Shown here in pieces: positions 54,593-62,411 of a DNA stretch of 64,000 bases. Under the pieces are notes generated by a model. It had not been told where the DNA came from, searched no databases, and was given only the letters and a program-made list of their open reading frames with translations. The translations under genes were made by a program, and so were the position numbers. The stretch's first letter is position 1, and every line of letters starts with the position of its first letter. The DNA is from an uncultured Lachnospiraceae bacterium. Its GTDB lineage: Bacteria > Bacillota > Clostridia > Lachnospirales > Lachnospiraceae. The stretch covers positions 71,867-135,866 of the forward strand of contig CANCYO010000003.1 in the NCBI GenBank assembly GCA_947382415.1, written 5' to 3'.

Positions 54593-55083
54593 TACTGTTC
54601 TACTTTATCAATATAGAGGATATACCCGCTTCTGGGAAGATACGTTACCGATACATAGTCCCCTGACTTTAAGGAACCTTTTACAGGCGCTGTGCACTGA
54701 ATACCATTGATGGTAAATTCATAGCCGGTAGGATCGCCATACTTCATATTCTCATAATAATCACATTCTATTATCGGGAGTGAATAATAATTCAATCCGG
54801 TAATTTCTGTGATTTCTCCCTGCATCTCCACGGCATCAGATTCCTTTTCCCGAAGCAGATAGATTCCTCCATGTGATAATTCTCCTATAACCAAGCACGT
54901 CTCGTCTATTGTACTCAGCACAACAATCAAAATTAAAAAGCGTATTCCGGGAAAGGTACGCAAGGTATGTTTCATGTATATCAAAAAAATGATAGCACCC
55001 AACGTACCCAATATCAAGGATATCAGCTCTTCAAGTGGTATATTTAAACATTCCCGAACATATCCGGCATAATCAAAATACAT
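54592..55083 (-). CDS. Putative immunity protein (family shared with 61152-61649 and 63885-64000)
   Basis: 163 residues. It begins MYFDYAGYVRECLNI and has two hydrophobic helices (about 20-75), then a soluble domain with HGGIYLLREKESDAVEMQGEI, YEFTINGIQC and KGSLKSGDYVSVTYLPRSGYILYIDK. Two paralogues occur in the window, each directly after the same kind of toxin tip. That position and the small membrane-anchored form suggest an immunity protein guarding the cell envelope or membrane. I chose the ATG at 55083 because AGGTG is six nt upstream; a GTG three codons earlier is too close. Confidence 0.75.
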   Translation of the reverse strand: MYFDYAGYVRECLNIPLEELISLILGTLGAIIFLIYMKHTLRTFPGIRFLILIVVLSTIDETCLVIGELSHGGIYLLREKESDAVEMQGEITEITGLNYYSLPIIECDYYENMKYGDPTGYEFTINGIQCTAPVKGSLKSGDYVSVTYLPRSGYILYIDKVEQ

Positions 55084-55092
55084 AGCTCTCAC

Positions 55093-55432
55093 CTACCAGG
55101 AAAATAATTGTGTTGGCTTAGAATACATGTCATTCCCCATACCAAGGCCTATTGTTTTCGGACACTGCAGGTTCATTCCTGCATTAAACGTAATAGTTGT
55201 CGCTTTTGTAGCCACGCCATAGTCCACCTCCGGATTCCAACAATGATCCATTCCAATCAAAGGCCCTCCATTCACATCTGCAAAAGGACCGGCATAATCC
55301 TCTGGTTTTGTATAATTATCGGCCAGCCCCACCGAATAAGAAGCCGATAATCGGCTGAGTTACAAGTAACCTTTCCCGTATGCGTATAAAAATCTGCATT
55401 ATCATTTTTAAAGTCCACCACCACAGATGCTC
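55093..55432 (-). pseudogene. Frameshifted RHS toxin-tip remnant (paralogue of that at 61.7 kb)
   Basis: The terminal frame reads VGLADNYTKPEDYAGPFADV, then GMDHCWNPEVDYGVATKATT and ends KPTQLFSW ten nt before the immunity ATG. Upstream, the frame shifts to ASVVVDFKNDNADFYTHTGK. The paralogue near 61.7 kb shares DNYxxPxxY, GxDHCWxP and ATxATxITF. The conserved Asp-His-Cys-Trp core suggests a catalytic domain, but I do not recognise the family. Confidence 0.7.
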
Positions 55433-55474
55433 AAGCAAATTGTTATTGTGCACTTACTTGGTTAAAAACCGTTA

Positions 55475-55942
55475 TTATGGATATAACTTTACTAACGTAA
55501 TTGACTTAAATTCAAACTGCATTTCATTTGTAAAGTCACAAAGGATAGAAAGAATGATGTTGTTCTCCGGTGTAATATCAAACTCACTATATGCCCATTC
55601 GAGTCTTCCTAATATACAAGATTGGAAGGAATCCACATCCACTTGCAGTGTTTCCAATCCGAGCATTGTAATCAGAACGGTTTCCGTTCCATCCGTTAAT
55701 TGCATTTCACAAGAATATGACTTACCCTTTTTGACAATATGCAGCCCTATAATACAATAATCGTGCATCCCGTGTCTTTTCAGATATTCCTTCACAAAAC
55801 GGCGGGGAAGTTGTTTTACTACCTCTTCAAATTTCTTACTATATAGTTGAACATTCTCATTCCACTCTCTTTCCGCCTTTAAACGAATGCTCTTATCGCT
55901 ATCATGCATCTGATACCAAAGCTCTTTTTTGTAATATTTCAT
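55475..55942 (-). CDS. DUF4085-like small protein, probable immunity protein
   Basis: 155 residues. It begins MKYYKKELWYQMHDSDKSIR and continues AEREWNENVQLYSKKFEEV, LPRRFVKEYLKRHGMHDYCI, then a beta-rich domain (CEMQLTDGTETVLITMLGLE, LGRLEWAYSEFDI). The start fits the DUF4085 family as I know it. GGAGG lies nine nt before the ATG. It follows the remnant of an RHS tip and so occupies an immunity position. Confidence 0.75.
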   Translation of the reverse strand: MKYYKKELWYQMHDSDKSIRLKAEREWNENVQLYSKKFEEVVKQLPRRFVKEYLKRHGMHDYCIIGLHIVKKGKSYSCEMQLTDGTETVLITMLGLETLQVDVDSFQSCILGRLEWAYSEFDITPENNIILSILCDFTNEMQFEFKSITLVKLYP

Positions 55943-56041
55943 TTTTTATTGCCTCCCTTATTTTGCTCTTGTTAAATCGCTTTTCCTGCATTTCCTGTTC
56001 TCATGGAAAACGCTCTGAGTCTAAGTCGTTCCCTGGTATCC

Positions 56042-56515
56042 TTAACCTGCTAACGGAATTGGTAACAGCGTCCACCCAGATTCGAATGAGCTCAATGGTA
56101 CTGTAAATGGATTATCCGCTTGAAAAACAGTGGCTCCATCACCATAGCTATATTGTATTCCCACCTCTGCGTGAGTGCACACGGTATTTTAAAGAACGAC
56201 TCCCGCTTTGTTGTTGTTTTGGAAGCTGGTGGAGACAGGCTTGCCGGTGCTGTCGTAGTAGTAATAAATAGTCTCGTCCCCAGTGGTCTGGGAGAGGAGT
56301 GTGCCGTTGTTGTAGCGGTAGGTGGTAGTCACGCCGTTTATGATGTTGTAGCCTGTTACGGTTTCATCTGCCCCTGGATACGACATGTCATCCGCGCTGA
56401 TAAACCTCCTGACCTCCGGGTCATAGTACCGGGCGTTCAGGTAGTAGAATCCGGTCTCTTTGTCCTGCCGTTTATGGCCCGTACGTTTACCTATTCTGAT
56501 TGCGCGCTGTCTACC
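56042..56515 (-). pseudogene. Scrambled RHS fragment plus toxin-tip tail
   Basis: The order on the minus strand is odd. The RHS core end DKETGFYYLNARYYDPEVRR and FISADDMSYPGADETVTGYN comes first and is joined to an earlier-type YD repeat (IINGVTTTYRYNNGTLLSQT, then GDETIYYYYDSTGKPV). After a stop a tip tail follows (VGIQYSYGDGATVFQADNPF, then ESGWTLLPIPLAG and TAA). In an intact RHS protein the YD repeats precede the core. The DUF4085-like gene begins 100 nt further on. Confidence 0.75.
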
Positions 56516-56564
56516 TTGATATCAATAAACCTAATTCTCGGGTTTTGCCAATGTTCTAAGTACT

Positions 56565-56963
56565 CTAATTTATCGATAGTCCAAACGATAATATATCAAA
56601 ACTAATCGGACACTCTAATAATGCCATCTTTTTTATTATATAACTTGGTAACGAATATCCTATTTGTGCAAAATCTGATCGAATATAAATATCAACTTTA
56701 ACTTCTTCATAAAGTTCAATTAAATCATTAATGTAGCTCTTTTTCTCGTTTAATTGATTTAGCATTCTTTCTAAAACTTTTAAAAATTCTTTTTCATCAT
56801 TATATTTCATCTCATATATCCATCTGTATTTAGATGATTTAATTCCAAATGTTAATATATCGTCTTTATTGATAAATTTTGTCGGTATCATATCTGTACC
56901 AAAATCTACTGCCATAGGTTTTATATCAGATATGCTAAATACTATTTCTCCATTAAATTTCAT
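56565..56963 (-). CDS. DUF4279-like small protein, probable immunity protein
   Basis: 132 residues. It begins MKFNGEIVFSISDIKPMAVD and has GTDMIPTKFINKDDILTFG, SKYRWIYEMKYNDEKEFLKV, VKVDIYIRSDFAQIGYSLPS and a final ALLECPISFDILSFG. The strand/helix order and the terminal Ser-Phe-Asp-Ile match DUF4279, a family often found with polymorphic toxins. The ATG at 56963 has GGAG seven nt upstream. It lies among RHS pieces but has no readable tip directly upstream: an IS remnant is there. Confidence 0.75.
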   Translation of the reverse strand: MKFNGEIVFSISDIKPMAVDFGTDMIPTKFINKDDILTFGIKSSKYRWIYEMKYNDEKEFLKVLERMLNQLNEKKSYINDLIELYEEVKVDIYIRSDFAQIGYSLPSYIIKKMALLECPISFDILSFGLSIN

Positions 56964-57099
56964 AACCGTTCTCCATGCTTTCATTTTTATGTGATATAAA
57001 AACCTTATCTACTATTCGCACAATTGTTTTCTTAATTACTCAACTTTCCCAGCAAGATAACTGTCCCAAATGCCTGAGTTATCAAGCAAAATTGCTGTC

Positions 57100-57330
57100 T
57101 TAAATGGTACATTGACATTAAAATAGCACCTAATCTTTGGTATAATAATTTTCTAACGCACTGAAGAATCTCCAGATTGGTAAACTGTTGCGTAAGGCAA
57201 ATATCATCAAAAACTATGGCATCCCTGCATACGAGGTATTTCAATTCTTACTTCTGTTAGTATTTCAGGGAAAGAATTTGTTCCGGTTCCTGATGCTTCT
57301 TGCCGTGAAAGTAATCTCTGCTTTTGACAC
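57100..57330 (+). mobile_element. Remnant of an IS4-type transposase gene
   Basis: On the plus strand the frame KLLRKANIIKNYGIPAYEVF and QFLLLLVFQGKNLFRFL is the N-terminal region of an IS4-family transposase. It runs directly into MLLAVKVISAFDTLTR, a later transposase segment, so the middle is deleted. It then breaks off at about 57330 inside the immunity pseudogene. No terminal inverted repeats were found by eye. Confidence 0.65.
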
Positions 57331-57812
57331 GCTCACCCGTAAAATAAGTAATTGTCTATTACTGCCATATTGGGGATTTGTTATTATTTCCAAATAATTG
57401 GATATATATGTTTTAGAGCGAATCTTATATAAACAACTTCCTATATACCATTGTGTAAGCTCTGTTGTTTCTGTTGATTGAAAATCTTCTAAAAGCATTG
57501 GCACTACCTCATCACAACTTTTAAAATGAAAAAAACCTAAAAAATGATTTTGCTCATTCTCTATTCCAAGCTTTTTGGCTTTTTGATAGTACTTTATCGC
57601 TTTAGGTAAAATGATTTTTTATGTTTTGGCATAAATGTCAGCGTTTGATTAGAAATTTCAAAGCTAAAACCAAACTCTCGTAACTCCGCTTCAAAAAGAG
57701 GAATAAGTGAATCAGGATGTTCTTCACGATATTTTTTTCATCAATTTTGGCTCATTCTATCCACTCTCTTAACAACCTGGGATTATTATTAATTACATCA
57801 AGACTCATCATT
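57330..57812 (-). pseudogene. Broken second copy of the HEAT-like immunity gene
   Basis: The minus strand matches the 58293-58979 gene in pieces: LLEDFQSTETTELTQWYIGS then SKTYISNYLEIITNPQYGSN. It diverges after RQLLIL at about 57330, where the IS4 remnant begins. It has at least two one-base deletions relative to the intact gene (near 57612 and 57727). The 3' third, encoding the terminal repeats, is lost. Confidence 0.8.
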
Positions 57813-57825
57813 ATATCTCCATCAT

Positions 57826-58262
57826 TCAAGAATAAGGGGAAATACCTGTATCAGGCCGCAATTCAATACATCTTGCATTGTAGTAATAGCCCCGATAGCG
57901 GAAGGGATTCCTGGTCAGGATGCCGTCCGTATCAATTCCTTTGGTGGCTTCGGCGAAACTGGTTGGTCTGCGCCTGAGGTTTTATTCGCAGGTACCGATG
58001 AGTTTGGAGTTGCTGTTTCGGTAGATGGCAGTGATGTCTCCCTGCAGGTTTATGGAGTAGAAGTAGCTGACTTCTGCCTTAATGCCTTTTTTGTAGGTGA
58101 GGCAGACAACTTTTCCAGTGGCATCGTAGTGGTAGCGCAGGGTCTCGTCTCCGGTCTGTTCGGAAGGGGGTTCCGCCATTATGGTGGTATATGATAATTC
58201 TGTCATTTACAGTCTTAATGTGGCGCTTGCTGTCGAAATGATAATTGTAGCAGATAACTCAT
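57826..58262 (-). pseudogene. RHS core fragment with truncated tip
   Basis: It starts as a degenerate YD repeat (YNYHFDSKRHIKTVNDRIII) and after a frameshift near 58165 continues SEQTGDETLRYHYDATGKVV and YFYSINLQGDITAIYRNSNS. A later piece reads TKGIDTDGILTRNPFRYRGY. It ends in the same GLIQVFPLILE tail as the toxin remnant at 59.0 kb, joined directly after YYYNA, so the whole tip between is deleted. Confidence 0.8.
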
Positions 58263-58292
58263 TTTGGCATCTGACTGTATTCAATATTATTG

Positions 58293-58979
58293 TCACTTGT
58301 TTTGTTGCTTGTCCAGCTTTTTTAAAGCAGTCCTTGCATATTTACGCCAACCAGAATGCTTTGAATTCTCAAACCGCTCAAAATACGGACGAAATTCTTC
58401 TCGTTTAAAATAGCCTAACGCTGAAATTGCATGTAGTCGCACATCTTCATCCTCAAGCAAATCAATCAAAATAGGAATTGCCTCCTCTATTTTCCATTCA
58501 CCGACCAGTAAAATAAGCAATTGTCTATTACGTCCGTATACCTGATTCGATATTATTTCCAGATACTCAGAAATAAAAGATTTAGACCGAATCTGATATA
58601 AACAATCTCCTATAAACCAGCGAGTAAGATTTTTTGTTTCTGTTGAGCGAAAGTCTTCCAGCAACATGGGAACTACTTCTTTAAAACCTTTAAAGTGAAA
58701 AAAACTTAAAAAATGATTTTGTTCATTATCTTTCTCAAGTCGTTTCGCTTCCTGATAATATTTTATAGCCACAGGCAAAATCACTTTTTTATGCTTTGGC
58801 ATAAATGTCAGCGTTTGATTGGAAATCTCAAATATAAAACCTAATTCTCGTAATTCTGCTTCAAAAAGAGGAACAAGTGAATCGGGATGCTCCTCGCGAT
58901 ATACTTTTTCATCAATTTTGGTTTGTTCTATCCACTCCTTTAACATTTTAGGATTATTATTAATTACATCAAGACTCAT
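58293..58979 (-). CDS. HEAT-repeat-like protein, probable immunity protein
   Basis: 228 residues, all helical. It begins MSLDVINNNPKMLKEWIEQT and its C-terminal half shows HEAT-like repeats (IEEAIPILIDLLEDEDVRLH, then AISALGYFKREEFRPYFERF and YARTALKKLDKQQ). GGAGG lies seven nt before the ATG at 58979. The ATG is 13 nt after the stop of an RHS nuclease-type tip. HEAT-like immunity proteins are known for polymorphic toxins. It is intact, whereas its toxin and its second copy at 57.3-57.8 kb are broken. Confidence 0.8.
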   Translation of the reverse strand: MSLDVINNNPKMLKEWIEQTKIDEKVYREEHPDSLVPLFEAELRELGFIFEISNQTLTFMPKHKKVILPVAIKYYQEAKRLEKDNEQNHFLSFFHFKGFKEVVPMLLEDFRSTETKNLTRWFIGDCLYQIRSKSFISEYLEIISNQVYGRNRQLLILLVGEWKIEEAIPILIDLLEDEDVRLHAISALGYFKREEFRPYFERFENSKHSGWRKYARTALKKLDKQQNK

Positions 58980-58992
58980 TATTTTACCTCCG

Positions 58993-59720
58993 TCATTCAA
59001 GAATAAGAGGAAATACCTGTATCAGGCCGCGATTCACTACATCCTGTAGAGGACCGGTTAATTGATACCCTGCCTGTGCCCACAACACAAAATCCTGAAG
59101 CTGTGCTGTATAAGATAAGGTGCCTGTATAGTTTTTTATTTCACTTTAAATTAATCTGTTTTCATCTAATCCGTCCGGTATTCTATAATTAGCCTTTCCT
59201 GTTAATGAATCAATATGTTGTGTATTCTTCTTTATATTAGCAGCCACTTCGCCAGCTCTGCCTTTAGCGGCAACTTCCCGCATTTTCATCACTGCCGGAG
59301 ATATCTGATTTGTAGCTTTTGAGATTTTTCCTGATACATAGGTCGCCTCGGTAGATGCAGTTATACTTCCTGCCAGAGCCACTCCTGCCGCCATGCCCAT
59401 TCCCGTGCCAATTAGTGCTCCGGCCACAGCTCCAATACCGACTCCAGCCCAGACATTTCTACCATTCTGAGCAGCTACCATACCGCCAACGGCAGCACCG
59501 GCTACTCTTCAAAGACCTGCTATAATCTCTCTTGGCCACTATCCCGAAGGATCAGCCACATTAACCGGATTGTTAAAGTAGAATGCGTACAGATTATGTC
59601 CCCGTACGGAAGTCCCACGCTGGCAATCAGATGATCTGGGCTGATAAATCTCCTAATCTCATGTTTGCAGTTGCGTACATTCAATTAGAATCCAGCTTCG
59701 GCATTGTTATAATAGCATCG
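58993..59720 (-). pseudogene. RHS core end plus Tox-REase-7-like nuclease tip, inactivated
   Basis: The RHS core end (EIRRFISPDH, then LYAFYFNNPVNVADPSG) is followed, with stops and frame changes, by an Ala/Gly-rich helix (VGIGAVAGALIGTGMGMAAG). GKANYRIPDGLDENRLI then reaches a TAA at 59146, and the frame continues EIKNYTGTLSYTAQLQDF and ends GPLQDVVNRGLIQVFPLILE. The RIPDG, E-x-K-N, LSYT-QL-DF and GPLQ blocks resemble the restriction-endonuclease-fold toxin family 7. About a dozen residues between YAQ.GY and L(T/S)GPLQ also seem deleted. Confidence 0.7.
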
Positions 59721-59790
59721 GTCATGTTTATCAGTCATCCTCAAAAGCTGTATTCAAGTGCAGCAAAACTTCAAAACTTTTTTCATATAT

Positions 59791-60156
59791 TTAAACCGAC
59801 TTTTTATCTGGAAGAGTATACTCTTCATTCAATAAAATTAATAAATTTCTTGCTTTTTTCCTAATGTTATCCCACTTACATGAGTTTAATATAGCATCTT
59901 CTGAAAAATCTTCCGGCGCAAGCATTGAAATATCTTGATCTATACCAATTATTTGTTCTAACTCATAATCATAGAAAACATATTCTGTATCATGATCCGT
60001 TTTTTGTTGATATAGAGTCAGCCAATCTCCTAATGAGTTTGCAATTTCATCTCCTTTACAGACAAAATCAGGGAAACACGAAAGCTGTATATTTCCTTCG
60101 CTCGCAAGTAATTTTATGCTTTCAATCATTCTATACCGTAACATTTTTGTTGACAT
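59791..60156 (-). CDS. Small hypothetical protein, probable immunity protein
   Basis: 121 residues. It begins MSTKMLRYRMIESIKLLASE and has IQLSCFPDFVCKGDEIANSL, GDWLTLYQQ, a Tyr/Asp/Glu-rich centre (YVFYDYELEQIIGIDQD) and a basic C-terminal helix (WDNIRKKARNLLILLNEEYT). I do not recognise the family. AGAGG lies six nt before the ATG. It starts 15 nt after the stop of the RHS tip at 60172, the position of a cognate immunity gene. Confidence 0.7.
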   Translation of the reverse strand: MSTKMLRYRMIESIKLLASEGNIQLSCFPDFVCKGDEIANSLGDWLTLYQQKTDHDTEYVFYDYELEQIIGIDQDISMLAPEDFSEDAILNSCKWDNIRKKARNLLILLNEEYTLPDKKSV

Positions 60157-60171
60157 AACAATCCTCTTTAT

Positions 60172-61145
60172 TTAATACGGAAATCTTAAAATACCATTAA
60201 TTCCAGAACTTACTTTCCAATGGGGGGAGCCATTAAAATGCCACTGACTACAAGGATGCCATTGAATCAACCAATCACCGTGCGAAGTTGCTTTCCATCC
60301 CATGCCTGCATGATTTCCTTTAGTTAATACCCCGGTTTCCCATTGCGGAGACAGTTCAGCAGCATATTTAATCTTAGCAAGTGATTGTCCTTGAATTTTT
60401 TGAGAATTTTTAACTACGTTATCTAAATACTTTGAAGAAGCATATTGTCCAAGTGCTTTTGTTCCCCCGGCCAAGACCCCACTTGTAACTCCAGCGGTAA
60501 GTATCCCTGATAGAGAGAGGGGTTTCTCCCATATGCAAATTTTTCTGTTGCTGCATATGTTGCAGCACCTACAGTACCCTGCACTAAACCTGTTGCTACA
60601 ACTCCCATTCCGGGCAAAGCAGCATTTAGCACCGCTTATTGCTCCAGATGCAGCAGAAATACCTACTTTGGTCCAATTAATATCCTGTCCACTAATAACC
60701 TGCGCAGTGATACTTGAAACTGCACCTATTGCAGCACCTATTATTATATGCCAGAACTTTCCATTACTATCTACTCTTACTATAGGATTTTTGTCACAAT
60801 AAGCATATAAATTTTTATCAGTCAGTGCCATCGGTGTAGCGGTTAGAACATCCATTGTATCAGGTGAAATAAACCTTCTAATTTCAGAATCATAATAACG
60901 ACTGGATAAATAGTAAAATCCAGTTTCAGCATCGTAGTAATAGCCCCTGTAACGGAAGGGGTTTTTAGTCAGGATACCATCAGTATCAATTCCCTTGGTA
61001 GCTTCGGTCACACTAACTGGTCTACCCCAGAGATCGTATTCGTAGGTGCCGATGAGCCTGGAGCCGCTGTTCCGGTAGATGGCAGTGATGTCTCCCTGCA
61101 GGTTTCTGGCGTAGAAGTAGCTGACCTCTGCGGCGAATACTGTGT
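60172..61145 (-). pseudogene. RHS core fragment with C-terminal toxin tip, 5'-truncated and frameshifted
   Basis: It begins just after the immunity stop at 61152 with VFAAEVSYFYARNLQGDITA and continues TEATKGIDTDGILTKNPFRY, YYDAETGFYYLSSRYYDSEI and RRFISPDT. A pretoxin hydrophobic region follows and then the tip ending QWHFNGSPHWKVSSGINGIL and RFPY. Between about 60520 and 60640 the natural sequence (LNAALPGMGVVATGLVQG, then ATEKFAYG) lies in another frame, so two indels nearly cancel. No start codon or ribosome site precedes the RHS part. Confidence 0.75.
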
Positions 61146-61151
61146 GCCCTT

Positions 61152-61649
61152 TTATTTTATATGGGTAGCATTTCTGTCTATTTCAGAAATATATAATATA
61201 TAGCCGCTTTTTGGCAAATACTTAACTGTTACGTAGTCCCCCGTGTTCAAAGAGCCTTTCAGGACAGCTTTGCACTTAATACCATTAATAATAAACTCAT
61301 AGCCATTTTTTTCTTCGTGTTTGTAACCACCTTCTACTATCGGAAAGGAAAAGAGTTCTAATCCTCTGATATCTGTAATTTCTCCACACAATTCAATTGC
61401 ATCGCTTTCTTTCTCATATTGCAAATAAATTCCTCCATGCATGAGCTGTCCCAAAGCTATGCTTATCACAAGAGCATATCCTAATGCAAATAATGTATAG
61501 ATTGCCATGTCTTTTAGAACAAGTTTTTTTCTCACACCCTGTATCACAATTGACACAATACACATAAGAAAAGCAAAAGAAAATATTGATAGACCAAATA
61601 TCGGATTTTCATAGCAATATGCTCTATATGATTCATAATCAAAATACAT
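61152..61649 (-). CDS. Putative immunity protein (paralogue of 54592-55083)
   Basis: 165 residues. It begins MYFDYESYRAYCYENPIFGL with two hydrophobic helices. HGGIYLQYEKESDAIELCGE follows, then YEFIINGIKCKAVLKGSLNT and GDYVTVKYLPKSGYILYISE. About half the residues match the 54592 protein, and the C-terminus matches the partial gene at 63885. GGGGG lies seven nt before the ATG. Its upstream toxin tip is disabled by a stop. Confidence 0.78.
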   Translation of the reverse strand: MYFDYESYRAYCYENPIFGLSIFSFAFLMCIVSIVIQGVRKKLVLKDMAIYTLFALGYALVISIALGQLMHGGIYLQYEKESDAIELCGEITDIRGLELFSFPIVEGGYKHEEKNGYEFIINGIKCKAVLKGSLNTGDYVTVKYLPKSGYILYISEIDRNATHIK

Positions 61650-61653
61650 AATT

Positions 61654-62172
61654 TTACCCCCATTCAAATATTTGTAAGGCCGGCAAGAAATATGATGCCT
61701 CTGCACCGGCACTAACACCAGGAGAAAAGGTAATAGATGTGGCTTGTGTAGCATCAATATGTTTCTTTTGAGGGTCCCAGCAATGATCAATTCCAGACCA
61801 GCAGCCAATATGGCTTCCTACAAAATATTTTTTGTAATTATCCGGCTCTTCATAATTATCTACCTATCCCATTGAAGCACTCAGTCCATTTGAAAATCCT
61901 ACCCTAATGCCCAAGTGCGGATAAATATTTAACATCCATAACAATGGCAGAATCTGTTGCCGTTGCACGGGTTACAATTGTTCCCGTAGCAAAGACGCCA
62001 ATTGTTGCCAATATAACCGGAGTAGATACCGGACCTCAAAAATTGCTAAAGCAGCGGCAGCAGCAACAGAAGTTCCCATCAATCCAGCACCTACAAGGAC
62101 ACCGCCGCCCCCCAGATATTGTATGTCATCCGCGCTGGTAAACCGTCGTGCATTCGGATTATAGTAGCTTCA
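61654..62172 (-). pseudogene. RHS core end with toxin tip carrying a nonsense codon
   Basis: YYNPNARRFTSADDIQYLG is an RHS core end. It runs into a hydrophobic segment (LVGAGLMGTSVAAAAALAIF) that breaks by a frameshift near 62035. After ASMG a TAG interrupts the tip, which continues VDNYEEPDNYKKYFVGSHIG, GIDHCWDPQKKHIDATQATS and ends LQIFEWG-TAA five nt before the immunity ATG. It is homologous to 55093-55432. Confidence 0.75.
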
Positions 62173-62176
62173 TTTC

Positions 62177-62410
62177 TTAAAAATCATACTTTATTTTAAG
62201 ATTATAAGTCACAAAAGATATTATTAAAACTGTAATGCATAGAATCCAATAACTTATAAAACTATTAGGAAGTCCTATAGCAGAAAAAATTTGCTCTGTT
62301 TTTTTTGCTCCAACTATCTCATCAATTGCACCAATTATCCATAATAACACCAAAATGCAGAGAGAAAAATTGTGTATAATATTTACTAATATTTTAACTA
62401 TAGCTCTCAT
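62177..62410 (-). CDS. Small two-helix membrane protein, probable immunity protein
   Basis: 77 residues with two hydrophobic helices (SLCILVLLWIIGAID and SYWILCITVLIISFVTY). It starts one nt after the TAA of the RHS-tip gene at 62412. The nearest ribosome-like site (AAGGGG) is 12 nt upstream, so translation may be coupled to the toxin. Size and position suggest immunity to a membrane-acting or imported tip. Family unknown. Confidence 0.65.
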   Translation of the reverse strand: MRAIVKILVNIIHNFSLCILVLLWIIGAIDEIVGAKKTEQIFSAIGLPNSFISYWILCITVLIISFVTYNLKIKYDF

Positions 62411-62411
62411 T

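Noticed and set aside
57032..57244. A 70-codon minus-strand frame
   Set aside because: It is antisense to the IS4 remnant and has no features of its own.
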